Positions 18,543 to 28,083 of a DNA stretch of 64,000 bases are shown here, piece by piece (position 1 is the stretch's first letter; every line of letters starts with the position of its first letter). A program made the position numbers and the translations under genes. The notes beneath the pieces were generated by a model. That model was not told the DNA's origin and did no database searches. It saw only the letters and a list, made by a program, of their open reading frames with translations. Source of the stretch: Chitinophaga sp. CB10 (lineage in GTDB: Bacteria > Bacteroidota > Bacteroidia > Chitinophagales > Chitinophagaceae); assembly GCA_001870995.2 (NCBI GenBank), contig MLAV02000017.1:1-64000 (forward strand), read 5' to 3'.

Positions 18543-19646
18543 ATGTATATTTATCAGCTAAAAGACTGGCCGCATTTTCAATGGAATAGCGAGATGATTA
18601 GTCCGCTGCTGGGAGAGGTACGTCATAAACAAGGAAGGTTGCTGGGTCAAATGGAAAGCCTCGGATTTCCATTACAAGAGGAAGCCTTGTTGCTAACATT
18701 AACCGCTGACGTGCTTAAATCCAGTGAAATTGAAGGCGAGATACTGGATGCAGATCAGGTGCGTTCTTCCATTGCAAGACGTCTTGGAATAGAGATAGGC
18801 GGCCTTGTTCCCGCCGACAGGGACGTAGAAGGAGTCGTAGAAATGATGTTGGATGCAACGCAACATTACGATAAACCATTAGGAGAGCAACGGCTTTTCG
18901 GCTGGCATGCGTCTTTATTCCCCACTGGTTACAGCGGTATCCACAAAATTGTTGTTGGCTCCTGGCGGGATAATACAAAGGATGATCCCATGCAGGTGGT
19001 ATCTGGTGGCATGGGCAGGGAGAAAGTGCATTTTCAGGCGCCGGATTCAGCGACCCTGCAGAAGGAGATGGATCGTTTTTTATCCTGGTTTAACAGTGAT
19101 GAATCCCTGGATCCTGTAATAAAAGCAGCAATCGCTCACTTATGGTTTGTAACACTGCATCCATTCGATGACGGGAACGGACGCATAGCCCGGGCTATCA
19201 CCGATATGCAGCTAGCCCGTGCGGACAAAAGCCCGCAGCGTTTTTATAGCATGTCCGCACAAATCAGGATTGAACGAAAGGATTATTACCATATTTTGGA
19301 AAAAACGCAGAAAGATTCCCTAGATATAACGGACTGGTTAATATGGTTTTTATCCTGCCTGGATCGTGCTGTGAGTGGTTCCGGTAAAATCCTGGCAGCT
19401 GTAATTCGAAAAGCCAGATTCTGGGATTATCCTAATGCGCAGTCTATAAACGACCGTCAGAAATTAATGCTGAATAAACTGCTGGATGGGTTCCACGGTA
19501 AGTTGACTTCTTCGAAGTGGGCCGTTATTACTAAAACTTCGCAGGATACTGCTGTCAGGGATATACAGGATTTGATAGAGAGAGGGTTATTGGTGAAGGA
19601 GGAGGCGGGAGGCAGGAGTACGAGCTATGTGTTGAAGGAGGAATAA
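18543..19646 (+). CDS. Fic family protein with N-terminal inhibitory helix (class II)
   Basis: The ATG at 18543 is preferred over an in-frame TTG at 18534. The 367-aa product has the Fic active site HPFDDGNGRIAR (about residues 206-217) complete with the catalytic His and GNGR anion loop. The N-terminal region carries the autoinhibitory pattern [S/T]xxxE[G/N] as SSEIEG in LKSSEIEGEIL. A C-terminal winged-helix-like region (TSSKWAVITKTSQDTAVRDI) follows. Such enzymes transfer AMP to a protein hydroxyl. No antitoxin gene is adjacent, consistent with built-in inhibition. Confidence 0.92.
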   Translation: MYIYQLKDWPHFQWNSEMISPLLGEVRHKQGRLLGQMESLGFPLQEEALLLTLTADVLKSSEIEGEILDADQVRSSIARRLGIEIGGLVPADRDVEGVVEMMLDATQHYDKPLGEQRLFGWHASLFPTGYSGIHKIVVGSWRDNTKDDPMQVVSGGMGREKVHFQAPDSATLQKEMDRFLSWFNSDESLDPVIKAAIAHLWFVTLHPFDDGNGRIARAITDMQLARADKSPQRFYSMSAQIRIERKDYYHILEKTQKDSLDITDWLIWFLSCLDRAVSGSGKILAAVIRKARFWDYPNAQSINDRQKLMLNKLLDGFHGKLTSSKWAVITKTSQDTAVRDIQDLIERGLLVKEEAGGRSTSYVLKEE

Positions 19647-19692
19647 GTTGATTCCATTCAATAGGTCGTACATCCTGCCAAAATCACTGTTA

Positions 19693-20802
19693 TTACCGCA
19701 ACAGCTTCACAATCTCTTCATGCCCTCTTGCCTCCGCCAAAGCCAAAGCAGTATAGCCATGAGCCGAAACATGCTTGTCAGCGCCATGCTCCAGCAAGAT
19801 CGTAACGATTTCAATATGGCCCATTTCAGCGGCCCTGTGCAGCGATGTAAACCCTCGGTTATCCACCGCATTGGGATCAGCGCCGGATTGCAACAGTAAA
19901 TGGAGATGCGCTATTGCATTGGACTGCACCGCATTCATCAAAGGGGTAGCGCCCTCTTCTGACCTTGCGTCTGGCTTTGCACCCAGCGCTAAAAGTTTTT
20001 TCATCACCTGGATTCCACCTGATCCTATCGACCAATGTAACGGTGTCAGGCCATCCGCGGCCATTAATTCCAGGCTTATGCCGGCATTAAACTGTTTTTC
20101 GATTTCGGCCATATTGCCTTGAGCAACCGCTAAATGCAGGAGCGAGTGGGACCGGAGAGGTCCCTTGATGGCTGGATCAAAGTTTTCATCAAAGACACCA
20201 ACGTCAGCCTTGTTACCATAGGTAGAAAATGCCCATAATGCTGCATCCTGGGGCTTAATAGCTAATGCTGCCACTATTGGAGCAGGGATCACCTCACCGA
20301 TAGCGTAACTGGCCAAAAGGAATTTTAAAATATTTCTGGTTAGCGCCGGGCTCTCATTATTCAGGAATTTCCCCTTAACAGATTCAATAACCAGCTTGTT
20401 TTCAACTTGCCTGGTTTTGGCAGTCACCATTACTTGCCGTAACCAGCTTCTTACAAAGATCAGGGTATCATTATGAAAATAGATAGCCCATTTATGCTCC
20501 ATTGTTTCCGGCATGAACAGGACGCCAGGCGCTAACATCTTGTCAATAGGAATAATAATGTCGGTAGTAATTACAGTGTTGTCAGCTGGCTCCTGATTAA
20601 CAAATGTGGTCCCATCTTCTCCATTATATGAAATGGCATTGCTTGCGCACTGCGGATCTTTGGAGGTCGCGAGCATCGCTTTGGTAACAGGGCGTAAATC
20701 TAAGAGTCTTATTCCCCAGGGATTCTGATTTGCTTCAATCCAGGGCAACGGGGTGGGTTCGGTGGGTTCTTCTTTCTTAAAAAGGTTATTGAGAAAAGAC
20801 AT
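19693..20802 (-). CDS. Ankyrin-repeat protein
   Basis: A 369-aa protein. Residues 1-210 show no motif I recognise; it starts with a short hydrophobic/charged stretch (MSFLNNLFKKEEP) and has no signal peptide. The C-terminal third has about five ankyrin repeats, for example HSLLHLAVAQGNMAEIEKQF, DGLTPLHWSIGSGG and GFTSLHRAAEMGHIEIVTIL. It is probably cytoplasmic and protein-binding. It converges on the Fic gene with 46 bp between stops. Confidence 0.85.
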   Translation of the reverse strand: MSFLNNLFKKEEPTEPTPLPWIEANQNPWGIRLLDLRPVTKAMLATSKDPQCASNAISYNGEDGTTFVNQEPADNTVITTDIIIPIDKMLAPGVLFMPETMEHKWAIYFHNDTLIFVRSWLRQVMVTAKTRQVENKLVIESVKGKFLNNESPALTRNILKFLLASYAIGEVIPAPIVAALAIKPQDAALWAFSTYGNKADVGVFDENFDPAIKGPLRSHSLLHLAVAQGNMAEIEKQFNAGISLELMAADGLTPLHWSIGSGGIQVMKKLLALGAKPDARSEEGATPLMNAVQSNAIAHLHLLLQSGADPNAVDNRGFTSLHRAAEMGHIEIVTILLEHGADKHVSAHGYTALALAEARGHEEIVKLLR

Positions 20803-20847
20803 CGGGTCATTTTTTTGCGGAGTTAAGGTAAATAAAAAATTACAATG

Positions 20848-21747
20848 CTATTTTTTAGGAAAGTTATCCAGCACTACTTTTACCCGGAAAAGTCTGCTTG
20901 CTCCCTTATCATTATCCGCTACCAAATCCAGTATCCAGCCGTTGTCCGAACGTCCGGAAATACAAACTCCTTCGACTTTTTCCCCTTTAAATGCCAGGTC
21001 TGATTCAGAGAGGTTAACCACCCCGTCAAGCGAGATCTCCGGATCAGTTATTTTTTTGCTGATATCATAAATCCAGCCCAGATAGCTATCGCCAATGGCG
21101 CCATCATCATAGGCATTACCGGTAGCTTCCCTGGAAAGGGTTATAAACAGGATGTCTTCTTTTTCAGCATAACATAACTCAGATACCCCGGCAAATCCTT
21201 GTATGACCGCAGGAGTAGTCAGTTTTACAATATTGATAGGCGCAGTTTCCTGCTGTTCTAAAAAATCGGGTGTTGTAATGATGAAATGATTGATGGGATT
21301 CGTTTCATTGCCGCGATTACTAAGGATAAAGTATTTGCCTGTAACCGCAGCTCCTTCGATATTTATTTCCGGTAGTGCTTTTAAGCGGTTAATAAATGGC
21401 GTGTAGGATATTTGATGGGGTTTATGTTTGTCAGGCGGAAGGTTAAATAAGATGGCTGTTTCCCGCTCTTTTGTAGCAGCAGAGCCAAGCGCCAATAGGT
21501 GCTGCTGTCCGGATTTGTCAAGGATTACAGACGTTTCCAGGTCCGGCTTTTGCGCTTTGGGAATACGTTTGTCTTTGTAATTAAAGACCTTGATGGCTGT
21601 TACATGGTTATAATTATTATCCAGGATCAGCAATTCATTAGCATCATCGCCGATAATGTACAGCCGGCCGTCATGGTAGTTGATAGCAGAGCCGGAGGGA
21701 AAGTGGCTCAGCAGCAGTGTTTTTATTAGGGTGATAATTGTTTTCAT
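20848..21747 (-). CDS. Uncharacterised beta-propeller-like protein
   Basis: A 299-aa protein with repeated short beta-rich segments such as SGSAINYHDGRLYIIGDDAN, LLILDNNYNHV and IEGAAVTGKYFILSNRGN, suggesting a six-bladed propeller-like fold. It resembles a Bacteroidota family of unknown function (perhaps DUF6929; not certain). The N-terminus (TIITLIKTLLLSHFP) is weakly hydrophobic, so export is unclear. No catalytic motif is evident. Confidence 0.6.
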   Translation of the reverse strand: MKTIITLIKTLLLSHFPSGSAINYHDGRLYIIGDDANELLILDNNYNHVTAIKVFNYKDKRIPKAQKPDLETSVILDKSGQQHLLALGSAATKERETAILFNLPPDKHKPHQISYTPFINRLKALPEINIEGAAVTGKYFILSNRGNETNPINHFIITTPDFLEQQETAPINIVKLTTPAVIQGFAGVSELCYAEKEDILFITLSREATGNAYDDGAIGDSYLGWIYDISKKITDPEISLDGVVNLSESDLAFKGEKVEGVCISGRSDNGWILDLVADNDKGASRLFRVKVVLDNFPKK

Positions 21748-21910
21748 TATTGGAGTATGATGGAGTTAATAATCCCGCCTTTAACAGAAAAAATTTTCTA
21801 ACCTGTAAGACTGTTCTTATAGCATTCTGAGTCGGATTCCTGAGCTTGTATGGTGTAGCTGCCTTTAACTAAAGTAATTAGAATAATAAGACATCAAGTT
21901 GTCCAAACAA

Positions 21911-21942
21911 AAAGGCTTTCAAGCATCTGCCTGAAAGCCTTT
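21911..21942 (-). terminator. Terminator after tRNA-Met
   Basis: An 11-bp stem AAAGGCTTTCA / TGAAAGCCTTT encloses a 10-nt loop. Read on the minus strand it follows the tRNA 3' end by 7 nt and runs into a T-rich flank. Confidence 0.8.
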
Positions 21943-21949
21943 CTCTTCG

Positions 21950-22023
21950 TAGCGAGATCGGGAGTTGAACCCGAGACCTTTGGGTTATGAATCCAACGCT
22001 CTAACCACCTGAGCTACCTCGCC
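21950..22023 (-). tRNA. tRNA-Met (anticodon CAT)
   Basis: The minus strand reads GGCGAGGTAGCTCAGG, with a D-arm, an anticodon loop TTCATAA (anticodon CAT), a TPsiC arm GGGTTCAACTCCC and an acceptor stem closed by wobble pairs at both ends. CCA is not encoded. Elongator Met is most likely; an Ile tRNA whose CAT anticodon is modified cannot be excluded by reading alone. Confidence 0.92.
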
Positions 22024-22141
22024 AAATCGTTTTGTATTTCAGCAACCATGGCTGCTTTCCCTCAAAACGGGAGTGCAAAGATAACGGCTATTAAATGAAA
22101 AATCAAAATGAATTTTCAACTTTTTTAAAAATTTTTTCCCG

Positions 22142-24679
22142 TCAGCTCTTTTCATCTGGTTTTTCAAAGTTACGTATAACCGATTCATCTACACTGCGTA
22201 TGTGTAAATCCCGCTGTGGATAAGGTAATTCTATACCCGCCCGGTTAAACTCCTCGTAGATGTAAGCAAGGACATCGCTTTGCAGCGGCCCCGCATCGCC
22301 CAGCTCCGAAATCCAAAAGAACACCTTGAAATTGATGGAGTTGTCCGCAAACTGACTCAATAACACCACCGGCGCAGGCGTCGTAAGTATCCCGTTGCGG
22401 CCCGTAAACGCACCGTTGATAATGTCCTTCACCTGCTGCACATCGCTGCCGTAAGCCACGCCCACGGTAAAGTCCACCCGGCGGTTCCGGCTCGTCAGCG
22501 TCCAGTTGATGAGCTGCTGGGATATCAGGTCGCCATTGGGCACAATCACCTCCGACCCGTCATAGGCGGAGATCTTGCTGGACCGGATGCCAATCTCCTT
22601 CACCACGCCGGACCGGGCGCCCAGTTCTATCACATCGCCCACCTCAATCGGTTTCTCGAAAGCCAGGATGATGCCCGATACCAGGTTATTCACAATGTTC
22701 TGCAAGCCAAAACCAATGCCCACGCCCAGCGCGCCTATCACAATGGTGATCTTGTCCATCGGGATGCCGGAAGCCGAGAAAGCCAGTAATATACCGCCGG
22801 CCAGTATTGCCAGGCGTATCAGCAGCAGGGCTGATCCCAGCCTGTTCTTCTTGCCGCTGGTCTGTTGGCCCGAGGTGCCAAATAAATAGGATATTAGTTG
22901 GGAGATGATAAATGCCACCCAGATCACCAGCACGAAAACTATAATGCTACTGTAGGTAAACTCCAGGCTCCCCAGTGTTCTGCTGGTGGATAAAAAGTCC
23001 ATGAGGGAGTCGTACACCGCATCGTACAAGTACAGATTGCGGGCCACCAGCACCAGCCATCCTGCGAAAGCCATTACGGTGAACAGCGTGCGGAGCTTAT
23101 GCTGCACTTCCTGGTAGTCCACAAATGAAATGAAACTGCTGCTCGTTTTATTGGCTTCCACCTGCAGGTACACCGCTTCCAGCAGGATAGTAGTTACCGT
23201 GTAGAGGTTTACCGCCATCACCAGGTTCACTACTGCGCTGGAGCCGAGTATTTTCGCCAGGCTTACCCGGGCAATGATGGCCATTACCAGGGAAAACGCC
23301 GCCGTCAGCATATAGAGTACGAGCAATGGCCCTGTGTACTTTGGCTCGGCATAGGTGGACATACTTGTTTCTCTCCATAACCTCATACCCAGTATAATAG
23401 ATAGCACTGCCCCCACCAGGATGCCCCATTGCTCCGCATAGGTAATCTCCACCAGCAGGTTATTTAACGAATAGAGGAACAATAACCCCATCAACAGCAG
23501 CCAGTTTTTGTACAACGCCTTTGGCAACTGGTTGCGGAACATATAGGTCATGGCCAGCATGCTGATCAGCCAGGTGATTTCCGTGTACAGCACCGGATAC
23601 CGGATGGATAATACCGTGGATAAGGTACTGATAAAAAGTATCGTGCTGGCAATGGGATACCGGTAGAGGTAGCGGGAGTGGAGCAGTATCGCCTCGGATT
23701 CCTGTTCCACATGGCGGGACCTCACCCGGCGTATGTTGTAGAACGTCCACCAGCCAAATAGCACCGCTATCACCAGCCATATAAAAAATACCGGCCATTG
23801 TATGGAGAAGAACAGCCCCAGCACCCGGGTGCTTTTATGCAGGGATATCTTCACCACCTGTAAAAAGGTCAGCGGATTGATACTATCCTTATGCGGCTTC
23901 CAGATGTAGCGGGAATCCCGGTTGAACATATGCCGGGTAAACTGCTGTAGCCGGTAGTTCATGTCTTCCAGCAGATCGTTGACAACAATGTACCGGTTCG
24001 CCACCTTGTTTTGCAGCAATCCGATTTTGATCAGGTTCACGCGGTTGGCGCTGTCTACCGCCCGGAACTTCACAATGAGGTTCGAGAGCTGGCCCACATA
24101 AAAGCCGTACAACTCGTCCTCCGAAGGGATGTTGCGCATGGCCGTATCCCGCCGCAGGGAATGGATCGTATCGTTGATCTGCACCAGGCGGTCGTAATAC
24201 GAAAACAGGGTGGACTGCCAGGATTCCAGCTTCCTTTCCAGCTGTTCCAGCATGATCTTGTTCGTCTGAATATCGTTCAGGTTCGGCGTGCGGGAAAGCC
24301 CTTCTATGTTGAGCCGTATGAGCGACAACGAACTGTCTACCAGGGGGAGCATCTCGCTGATGTTGGCCGTATCGAATCCCTTTTTCAGCGCGCTCATCTC
24401 CTGGTTCAATAACAAAGTATAGGTTTCTATCCGGTTGATGAGTAACGACACCGTCGTGTCTGATCTTCGTATATGCGCCTCGTTACCGGTGTCGGCAGCC
24501 AGTTTTTTCAAATTACGGCTGATGGTAGCGCTATCCGCCGGCCGCAGGGTGTCATGGGCCAGGGTGTTGATAGGTACTGCCTTCCTGCGTTGCGCCGCCG
24601 CCGGCATCAACTGCATACACGCCCAGCAGCAAAGCAGGACGTGAATAAATCTACAACGTATAATAACCTGAATGGACAT
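22142..24679 (-). CDS. Large mechanosensitive channel of the MscS family
   Basis: An 845-aa protein: signal peptide (cleavage near AAAQ, residue 30), a helical periplasmic region (about 40-280), many membrane spans (about 290-640) and the MscS core. The pore helix and beta domain are clear: GALGVGIGFGLQNIVNNLVS and FEKPIEVGDVIELGARSGVV, then a C-terminal alpha-beta domain ending near AGIELPYPQRDLHI. This is the layout of the larger MscK/MscM-like members, which release solutes during hypo-osmotic shock. Confidence 0.93.
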   Translation of the reverse strand: MSIQVIIRCRFIHVLLCCWACMQLMPAAAQRRKAVPINTLAHDTLRPADSATISRNLKKLAADTGNEAHIRRSDTTVSLLINRIETYTLLLNQEMSALKKGFDTANISEMLPLVDSSLSLIRLNIEGLSRTPNLNDIQTNKIMLEQLERKLESWQSTLFSYYDRLVQINDTIHSLRRDTAMRNIPSEDELYGFYVGQLSNLIVKFRAVDSANRVNLIKIGLLQNKVANRYIVVNDLLEDMNYRLQQFTRHMFNRDSRYIWKPHKDSINPLTFLQVVKISLHKSTRVLGLFFSIQWPVFFIWLVIAVLFGWWTFYNIRRVRSRHVEQESEAILLHSRYLYRYPIASTILFISTLSTVLSIRYPVLYTEITWLISMLAMTYMFRNQLPKALYKNWLLLMGLLFLYSLNNLLVEITYAEQWGILVGAVLSIILGMRLWRETSMSTYAEPKYTGPLLVLYMLTAAFSLVMAIIARVSLAKILGSSAVVNLVMAVNLYTVTTILLEAVYLQVEANKTSSSFISFVDYQEVQHKLRTLFTVMAFAGWLVLVARNLYLYDAVYDSLMDFLSTSRTLGSLEFTYSSIIVFVLVIWVAFIISQLISYLFGTSGQQTSGKKNRLGSALLLIRLAILAGGILLAFSASGIPMDKITIVIGALGVGIGFGLQNIVNNLVSGIILAFEKPIEVGDVIELGARSGVVKEIGIRSSKISAYDGSEVIVPNGDLISQQLINWTLTSRNRRVDFTVGVAYGSDVQQVKDIINGAFTGRNGILTTPAPVVLLSQFADNSINFKVFFWISELGDAGPLQSDVLAYIYEEFNRAGIELPYPQRDLHIRSVDESVIRNFEKPDEKS

Positions 24680-24792
24680 ATGTAATATTATCAGGAACGC
24701 TTTTTAACCCTCAAAAGTTTTGTCCGTCCCAAACATTTAAGCCTTTAGGCCGTTTACTTTCTGTAGCCTGACCGCTGGAAAATAAATAGTAT

Positions 24793-26358
24793 ATGAAAAG
24801 AGAAGAAATTGTCGCATCGCTGCGCACTGACCTGGAGCCATGGGATATCATTGTCATCGGTGGCGGCGCCACGGGCCTGGGCGCCGCCCTGGAAGCCGTT
24901 ACCCGGGGCTATCGCACCCTTCTGCTGGAGCAGGTCGATTTCGCCAAATCCACTTCCAGCAAAAGTACCAAACTGGTACATGGAGGGGTCCGGTACCTGG
25001 CCCAGGGGGATGTGAGCCTCGTGCGCGAAGCCAGCGTGGAACGGGGGCTGCTCACGCGCAATGCGCCCCACCTGGTCCGCAATCTCTCTTTCGTCATCCC
25101 CACCTTTTCCTGGTGGGAAAACCTGAAATATACCATCGGGCTGAAGATGTACGACTGGCTCGCCGGCCGGCTCAGCCTGGGCAGGTCCAAACATATCTCC
25201 AAAACCGAAGCGCTGGAACGCCTGTCCACCCTCAGGGCGGAAAAGCTGGCCGGCGGCGTGCTTTACCACGACGGGCAGTTCGATGACAGCCGCCTGGCCA
25301 TCAACCTCGCGCAAACCATCGCGGATAAAAATGGAACGGTACTCAACTATATGAAAGTCACCCGGCTGCATAAGGATGAAAGGGGTAAAATATCCGGGGT
25401 AACGGTAGGGGATACACTAAACGGAGGCGCTGATATCCATCTCAATACCCGCGCCGTTATTAATGCTACCGGCGTTTTTGCGGACGATATCCTGGAAATG
25501 GATAACCCCGCCGCTCCTAAATCCATCGCTGCCAGCCAGGGCGTGCATGTGGTACTGGATAAAAAATTCCTGCCCGGCCACGACGCGCTCATGATCCCCG
25601 CTACCAGCGACGGGCGTGTGCTGTTCGCCGTCCCCTGGCATAACAAAGTAGTAGTGGGCACTACGGATACGCCGGTGAATTACATCACGCTGGAACCGCA
25701 CGCGCTGGAAGAAGAAATTAATTTCATCCTCGCTACGGCTGATCAGTACCTGGCCCACCCGCCCCAAAGGTCCGATGTACTCAGCGTTTGGGCCGGACTC
25801 CGCCCACTGGCCGCCGCCAAAGCGGAAGGCCATAAAACCAAGGAAATTTCGCGCAGCCATAAGATAATTGTCGCCAAATCCGGCCTCATTACCATCATCG
25901 GCGGTAAATGGACGACCTACCGCCGTATGGGCCAGGATGTGGTGGAAAAGCTGGAGCAAACGCTGGTTTGGAAACCAACGGAAACCGCTACACGACATTT
26001 ACAGATCCACGGCTCCACCGATCATGTGAACTGGGATGATCCCTGGTACTTTTACGGCAGCGATGAAAAGCATATCAAACACCTGGAAGCCCGCCATCCG
26101 GAACTCGGGGAAACACTGAGCCCGGCATACAGTATCAATAAATCGCAGGTGGTTTGGGCCGTGAGGGAAGAAATGGCCCGGAATATTGAAGATTTCCTCG
26201 CACGGCGGGTAAGGCTGCTGTTCCTCGATGCGAAGGAAGCAATTCGTATAGCCCCGGCCGTAGCCGACATTATGGCGAAGGAACTGAAAAAGGATCAAAA
26301 CTGGATCAACGAACAAATAGCATCCTTTAACAAGGAAGCGCAATTATTCCTGCTGTAA
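24793..26358 (+). CDS. glpD: Glycerol-3-phosphate dehydrogenase/oxidase
   Basis: A 521-aa FAD enzyme. The Rossmann motif DIIVIGGGATGLGAALEA (about residues 18-35) binds FAD, and the GlpD signature KSTKLVHGGVRYLA is present. The C-terminal alpha-helical DAO_C domain includes QVVWAVREEMARNIEDFLAR. It oxidises glycerol 3-phosphate to dihydroxyacetone phosphate at the inner membrane, passing electrons to quinone in the GlpD type. It stands alone, with no glpK or glpF next to it. Confidence 0.95.
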   Translation: MKREEIVASLRTDLEPWDIIVIGGGATGLGAALEAVTRGYRTLLLEQVDFAKSTSSKSTKLVHGGVRYLAQGDVSLVREASVERGLLTRNAPHLVRNLSFVIPTFSWWENLKYTIGLKMYDWLAGRLSLGRSKHISKTEALERLSTLRAEKLAGGVLYHDGQFDDSRLAINLAQTIADKNGTVLNYMKVTRLHKDERGKISGVTVGDTLNGGADIHLNTRAVINATGVFADDILEMDNPAAPKSIAASQGVHVVLDKKFLPGHDALMIPATSDGRVLFAVPWHNKVVVGTTDTPVNYITLEPHALEEEINFILATADQYLAHPPQRSDVLSVWAGLRPLAAAKAEGHKTKEISRSHKIIVAKSGLITIIGGKWTTYRRMGQDVVEKLEQTLVWKPTETATRHLQIHGSTDHVNWDDPWYFYGSDEKHIKHLEARHPELGETLSPAYSINKSQVVWAVREEMARNIEDFLARRVRLLFLDAKEAIRIAPAVADIMAKELKKDQNWINEQIASFNKEAQLFLL

Positions 26359-26363
26359 AAAAA

Positions 26364-26396
26364 GGGGAGGGCAGGATGAAACGTCCTGCCCTTCCC
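26364..26396 (-). terminator. Terminator for the nitroreductase operon
   Basis: GGGAGGGCAGGA pairs with TCCTGCCCTTCCC around TGAAACG. On the minus strand the stem is followed by a run of seven Ts (plus-strand A-run near 26357-26363), so it ends the minus-strand genes; glpD stops just before it. Confidence 0.8.
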
Positions 26397-26433
26397 GGGT
26401 TGTATCAGTATGCTGCAATGCTGCAGCCGTCCG

Positions 26434-27027
26434 TTACATCCATTTAAACTTCTCTTCCGCAGGCTTTACGCGTTTGCCCGCAGGCGCAGGCTCGTCGGAA
26501 TAGCCTAAGTAGAAGAAGCCCAAAACCTGGTCTTCTTCGCCCAGTCCCAGGTAATCTTTCATGGCAGGGTGGAAGGTCATTCCGCCGGAGCCCCAGTAGC
26601 CGGAAATACCGCGTGCATTGGCGCTCAGCCACATATTTTGCACAGCGCAGGCTACGGATGCCACTTCTTCCACAACGGGAATGTTCGGTTTGTTACCTCT
26701 TTTCATGGTAATGGCAATCACGTGGGAAGCCAGGTCGCCCTGGGTTTTCAGCTTATCGTAGTTGCCTGCGATGTACTTTTCAGCAAGTGTATATTGTTTA
26801 TACATTTCTGCGTGGGCGGTGCAAAACTCCTGCACTTTTTCGCCACTGAAAATCACGAAATACCAGGGTTCGGTGTAGCCGTGGGTCGGCGCCCAGTCGG
26901 CCATGCGCAGCAGCTCACGTACTGTTTCGTCCGGGATCTTTTTCCCGTTCATGCTCGTAGGCTTAATGTTACGGCGGCTGCTGATAATGTTATCCACAAT
27001 GGTGGCTGGTGTTGTTGTATCTATCAT
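26434..27027 (-). CDS. Nitroreductase family protein
   Basis: A 197-aa flavoprotein of the NfsB/YdjA-like fold, with an N-terminal SRRNIKPTSMNGKKIPDETV region, the FMN-contacting RMADWAPTHGYTEPWYFVIF segment and the C-terminal LGLGEEDQVLGFFYLGYSD. Members reduce nitro groups, quinones or flavins with NAD(P)H. The gene is first to be terminated at the end of a minus-strand run with thioesterase and rdgB (gaps 12 and 20 bp). Confidence 0.92.
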   Translation of the reverse strand: MIDTTTPATIVDNIISSRRNIKPTSMNGKKIPDETVRELLRMADWAPTHGYTEPWYFVIFSGEKVQEFCTAHAEMYKQYTLAEKYIAGNYDKLKTQGDLASHVIAITMKRGNKPNIPVVEEVASVACAVQNMWLSANARGISGYWGSGGMTFHPAMKDYLGLGEEDQVLGFFYLGYSDEPAPAGKRVKPAEEKFKWM

Positions 27028-27039
27028 GAGTTGCTGTTT

Positions 27040-27474
27040 TTATTTTTCAAGACTGGCCTTCATTTCGGGCGTCAGTCGCGCTACTTTTCTCGTATTGTAA
27101 TCAAAGCAAACCATGCCGGTTTTGCCTTCTGCAATGGTAATGTTTTTTTCGGCCCGGGTGGTGGTGATGCGGTAAAACAGTTCAAAGCCGAAAGTGCTGA
27201 ACTCGCCGGCGGCTACTTCCACCAGGAGGATGTCCCCGTGGAAAGCCTCGCCTTTGTATGCGATGGCAACATCGGCCATGATCAGCCCCGTGTTGGTGGC
27301 CAGGTCCAGCTCCTTATACCCGATGGATTGCAGGTATTGCAGCCTGGACTCGTGCATGATGCTGAGCAGGGCGTCGTTACCCACATGCCCGCCGTAATTC
27401 ACGTCCTGGATGCGTACCGGAATTTGGGTACTGAAAGAAAAGCTGGCCGGTAAATCAATTTTTATTCTTGCCAT
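27040..27474 (-). CDS. Acyl-CoA thioesterase-like hotdog-fold protein
   Basis: A 144-aa single hotdog domain. The 4HBT-type start VRIQDVNYGGHVGNDALLSI contains the Asp/Asn-rich turn where the catalytic Asp usually sits, and the helix MHESRLQYLQSIGYKELDL follows. Likely hydrolyses an acyl-CoA; chain preference is unknown. It lies between nitroreductase and rdgB in a compact run. Confidence 0.88.
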   Translation of the reverse strand: MARIKIDLPASFSFSTQIPVRIQDVNYGGHVGNDALLSIMHESRLQYLQSIGYKELDLATNTGLIMADVAIAYKGEAFHGDILLVEVAAGEFSTFGFELFYRITTTRAEKNITIAEGKTGMVCFDYNTRKVARLTPEMKASLEK

Positions 27475-27494
27475 TATACTGGTTTAGGGAGGTG

Positions 27495-28076
27495 TTATTG
27501 TAAGTCCTTGAGGAATGCCACGAATTTTTGAAAGGCTTTTGCGCGGTGGCTATACTGGTTTTTCTCGGAGAGTTCCATTTCCGCGAATACCTTGTCGGCG
27601 CCATCCGGGATGAAGATCGGGTCATACCCAAAGCCTTTGCTGCCTTTCACCTCCGTAGTGATCCGACCTTTACACACTCCTTCGAATTGGTATTCTTTAT
27701 TATTTAATATGAGGGAGATGACAGTGCGGAATTGGGCCGATCTATCGGCTTTGCCTTCCATCTCCTCCAATACCCGCCGGATATTGTCATTGGTACTCTT
27801 ATGCTCGCCGGCATAACGGGCGGAAAGGACACCGGGCGCGCCGTTCAGAGCGGCTATTTCGAGGCCGGTATCTTCCCCGAAGCTGTTGGCGCCGGTCATC
27901 CGGTGAATGGTCACGGATTTTTCCCGGGCATTGGCTTCCAGGGTGTCGTGCGGCTCGGGAATGTCCACATCAATTCCCGCCTGCAGCAGGGTGACGATCT
28001 CGAACTGGTCACCCACCAGCGATTTAAATTCCCTGACCTTATTCTCGTTGTTCGTCGCAAAAATTAGTTTCATCAT
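27495..28076 (-). CDS. rdgB: Non-canonical purine NTP pyrophosphatase (XTP/dITPase)
   Basis: A 193-aa Ham1/RdgB protein with the N-terminal signature FATNNENKVREF, the SFGEDTGLEIAALNGAPGVL active region and GFGYDPIFIP. It removes ITP, dITP and XTP from the nucleotide pool. Start may be Met1 or Met2. It is followed by the thioesterase gene and preceded 7 bp away by an uncharacterised gene. Confidence 0.95.
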   Translation of the reverse strand: MMKLIFATNNENKVREFKSLVGDQFEIVTLLQAGIDVDIPEPHDTLEANAREKSVTIHRMTGANSFGEDTGLEIAALNGAPGVLSARYAGEHKSTNDNIRRVLEEMEGKADRSAQFRTVISLILNNKEYQFEGVCKGRITTEVKGSKGFGYDPIFIPDGADKVFAEMELSEKNQYSHRAKAFQKFVAFLKDLQ

Positions 28077-28083
28077 CTGTTAA

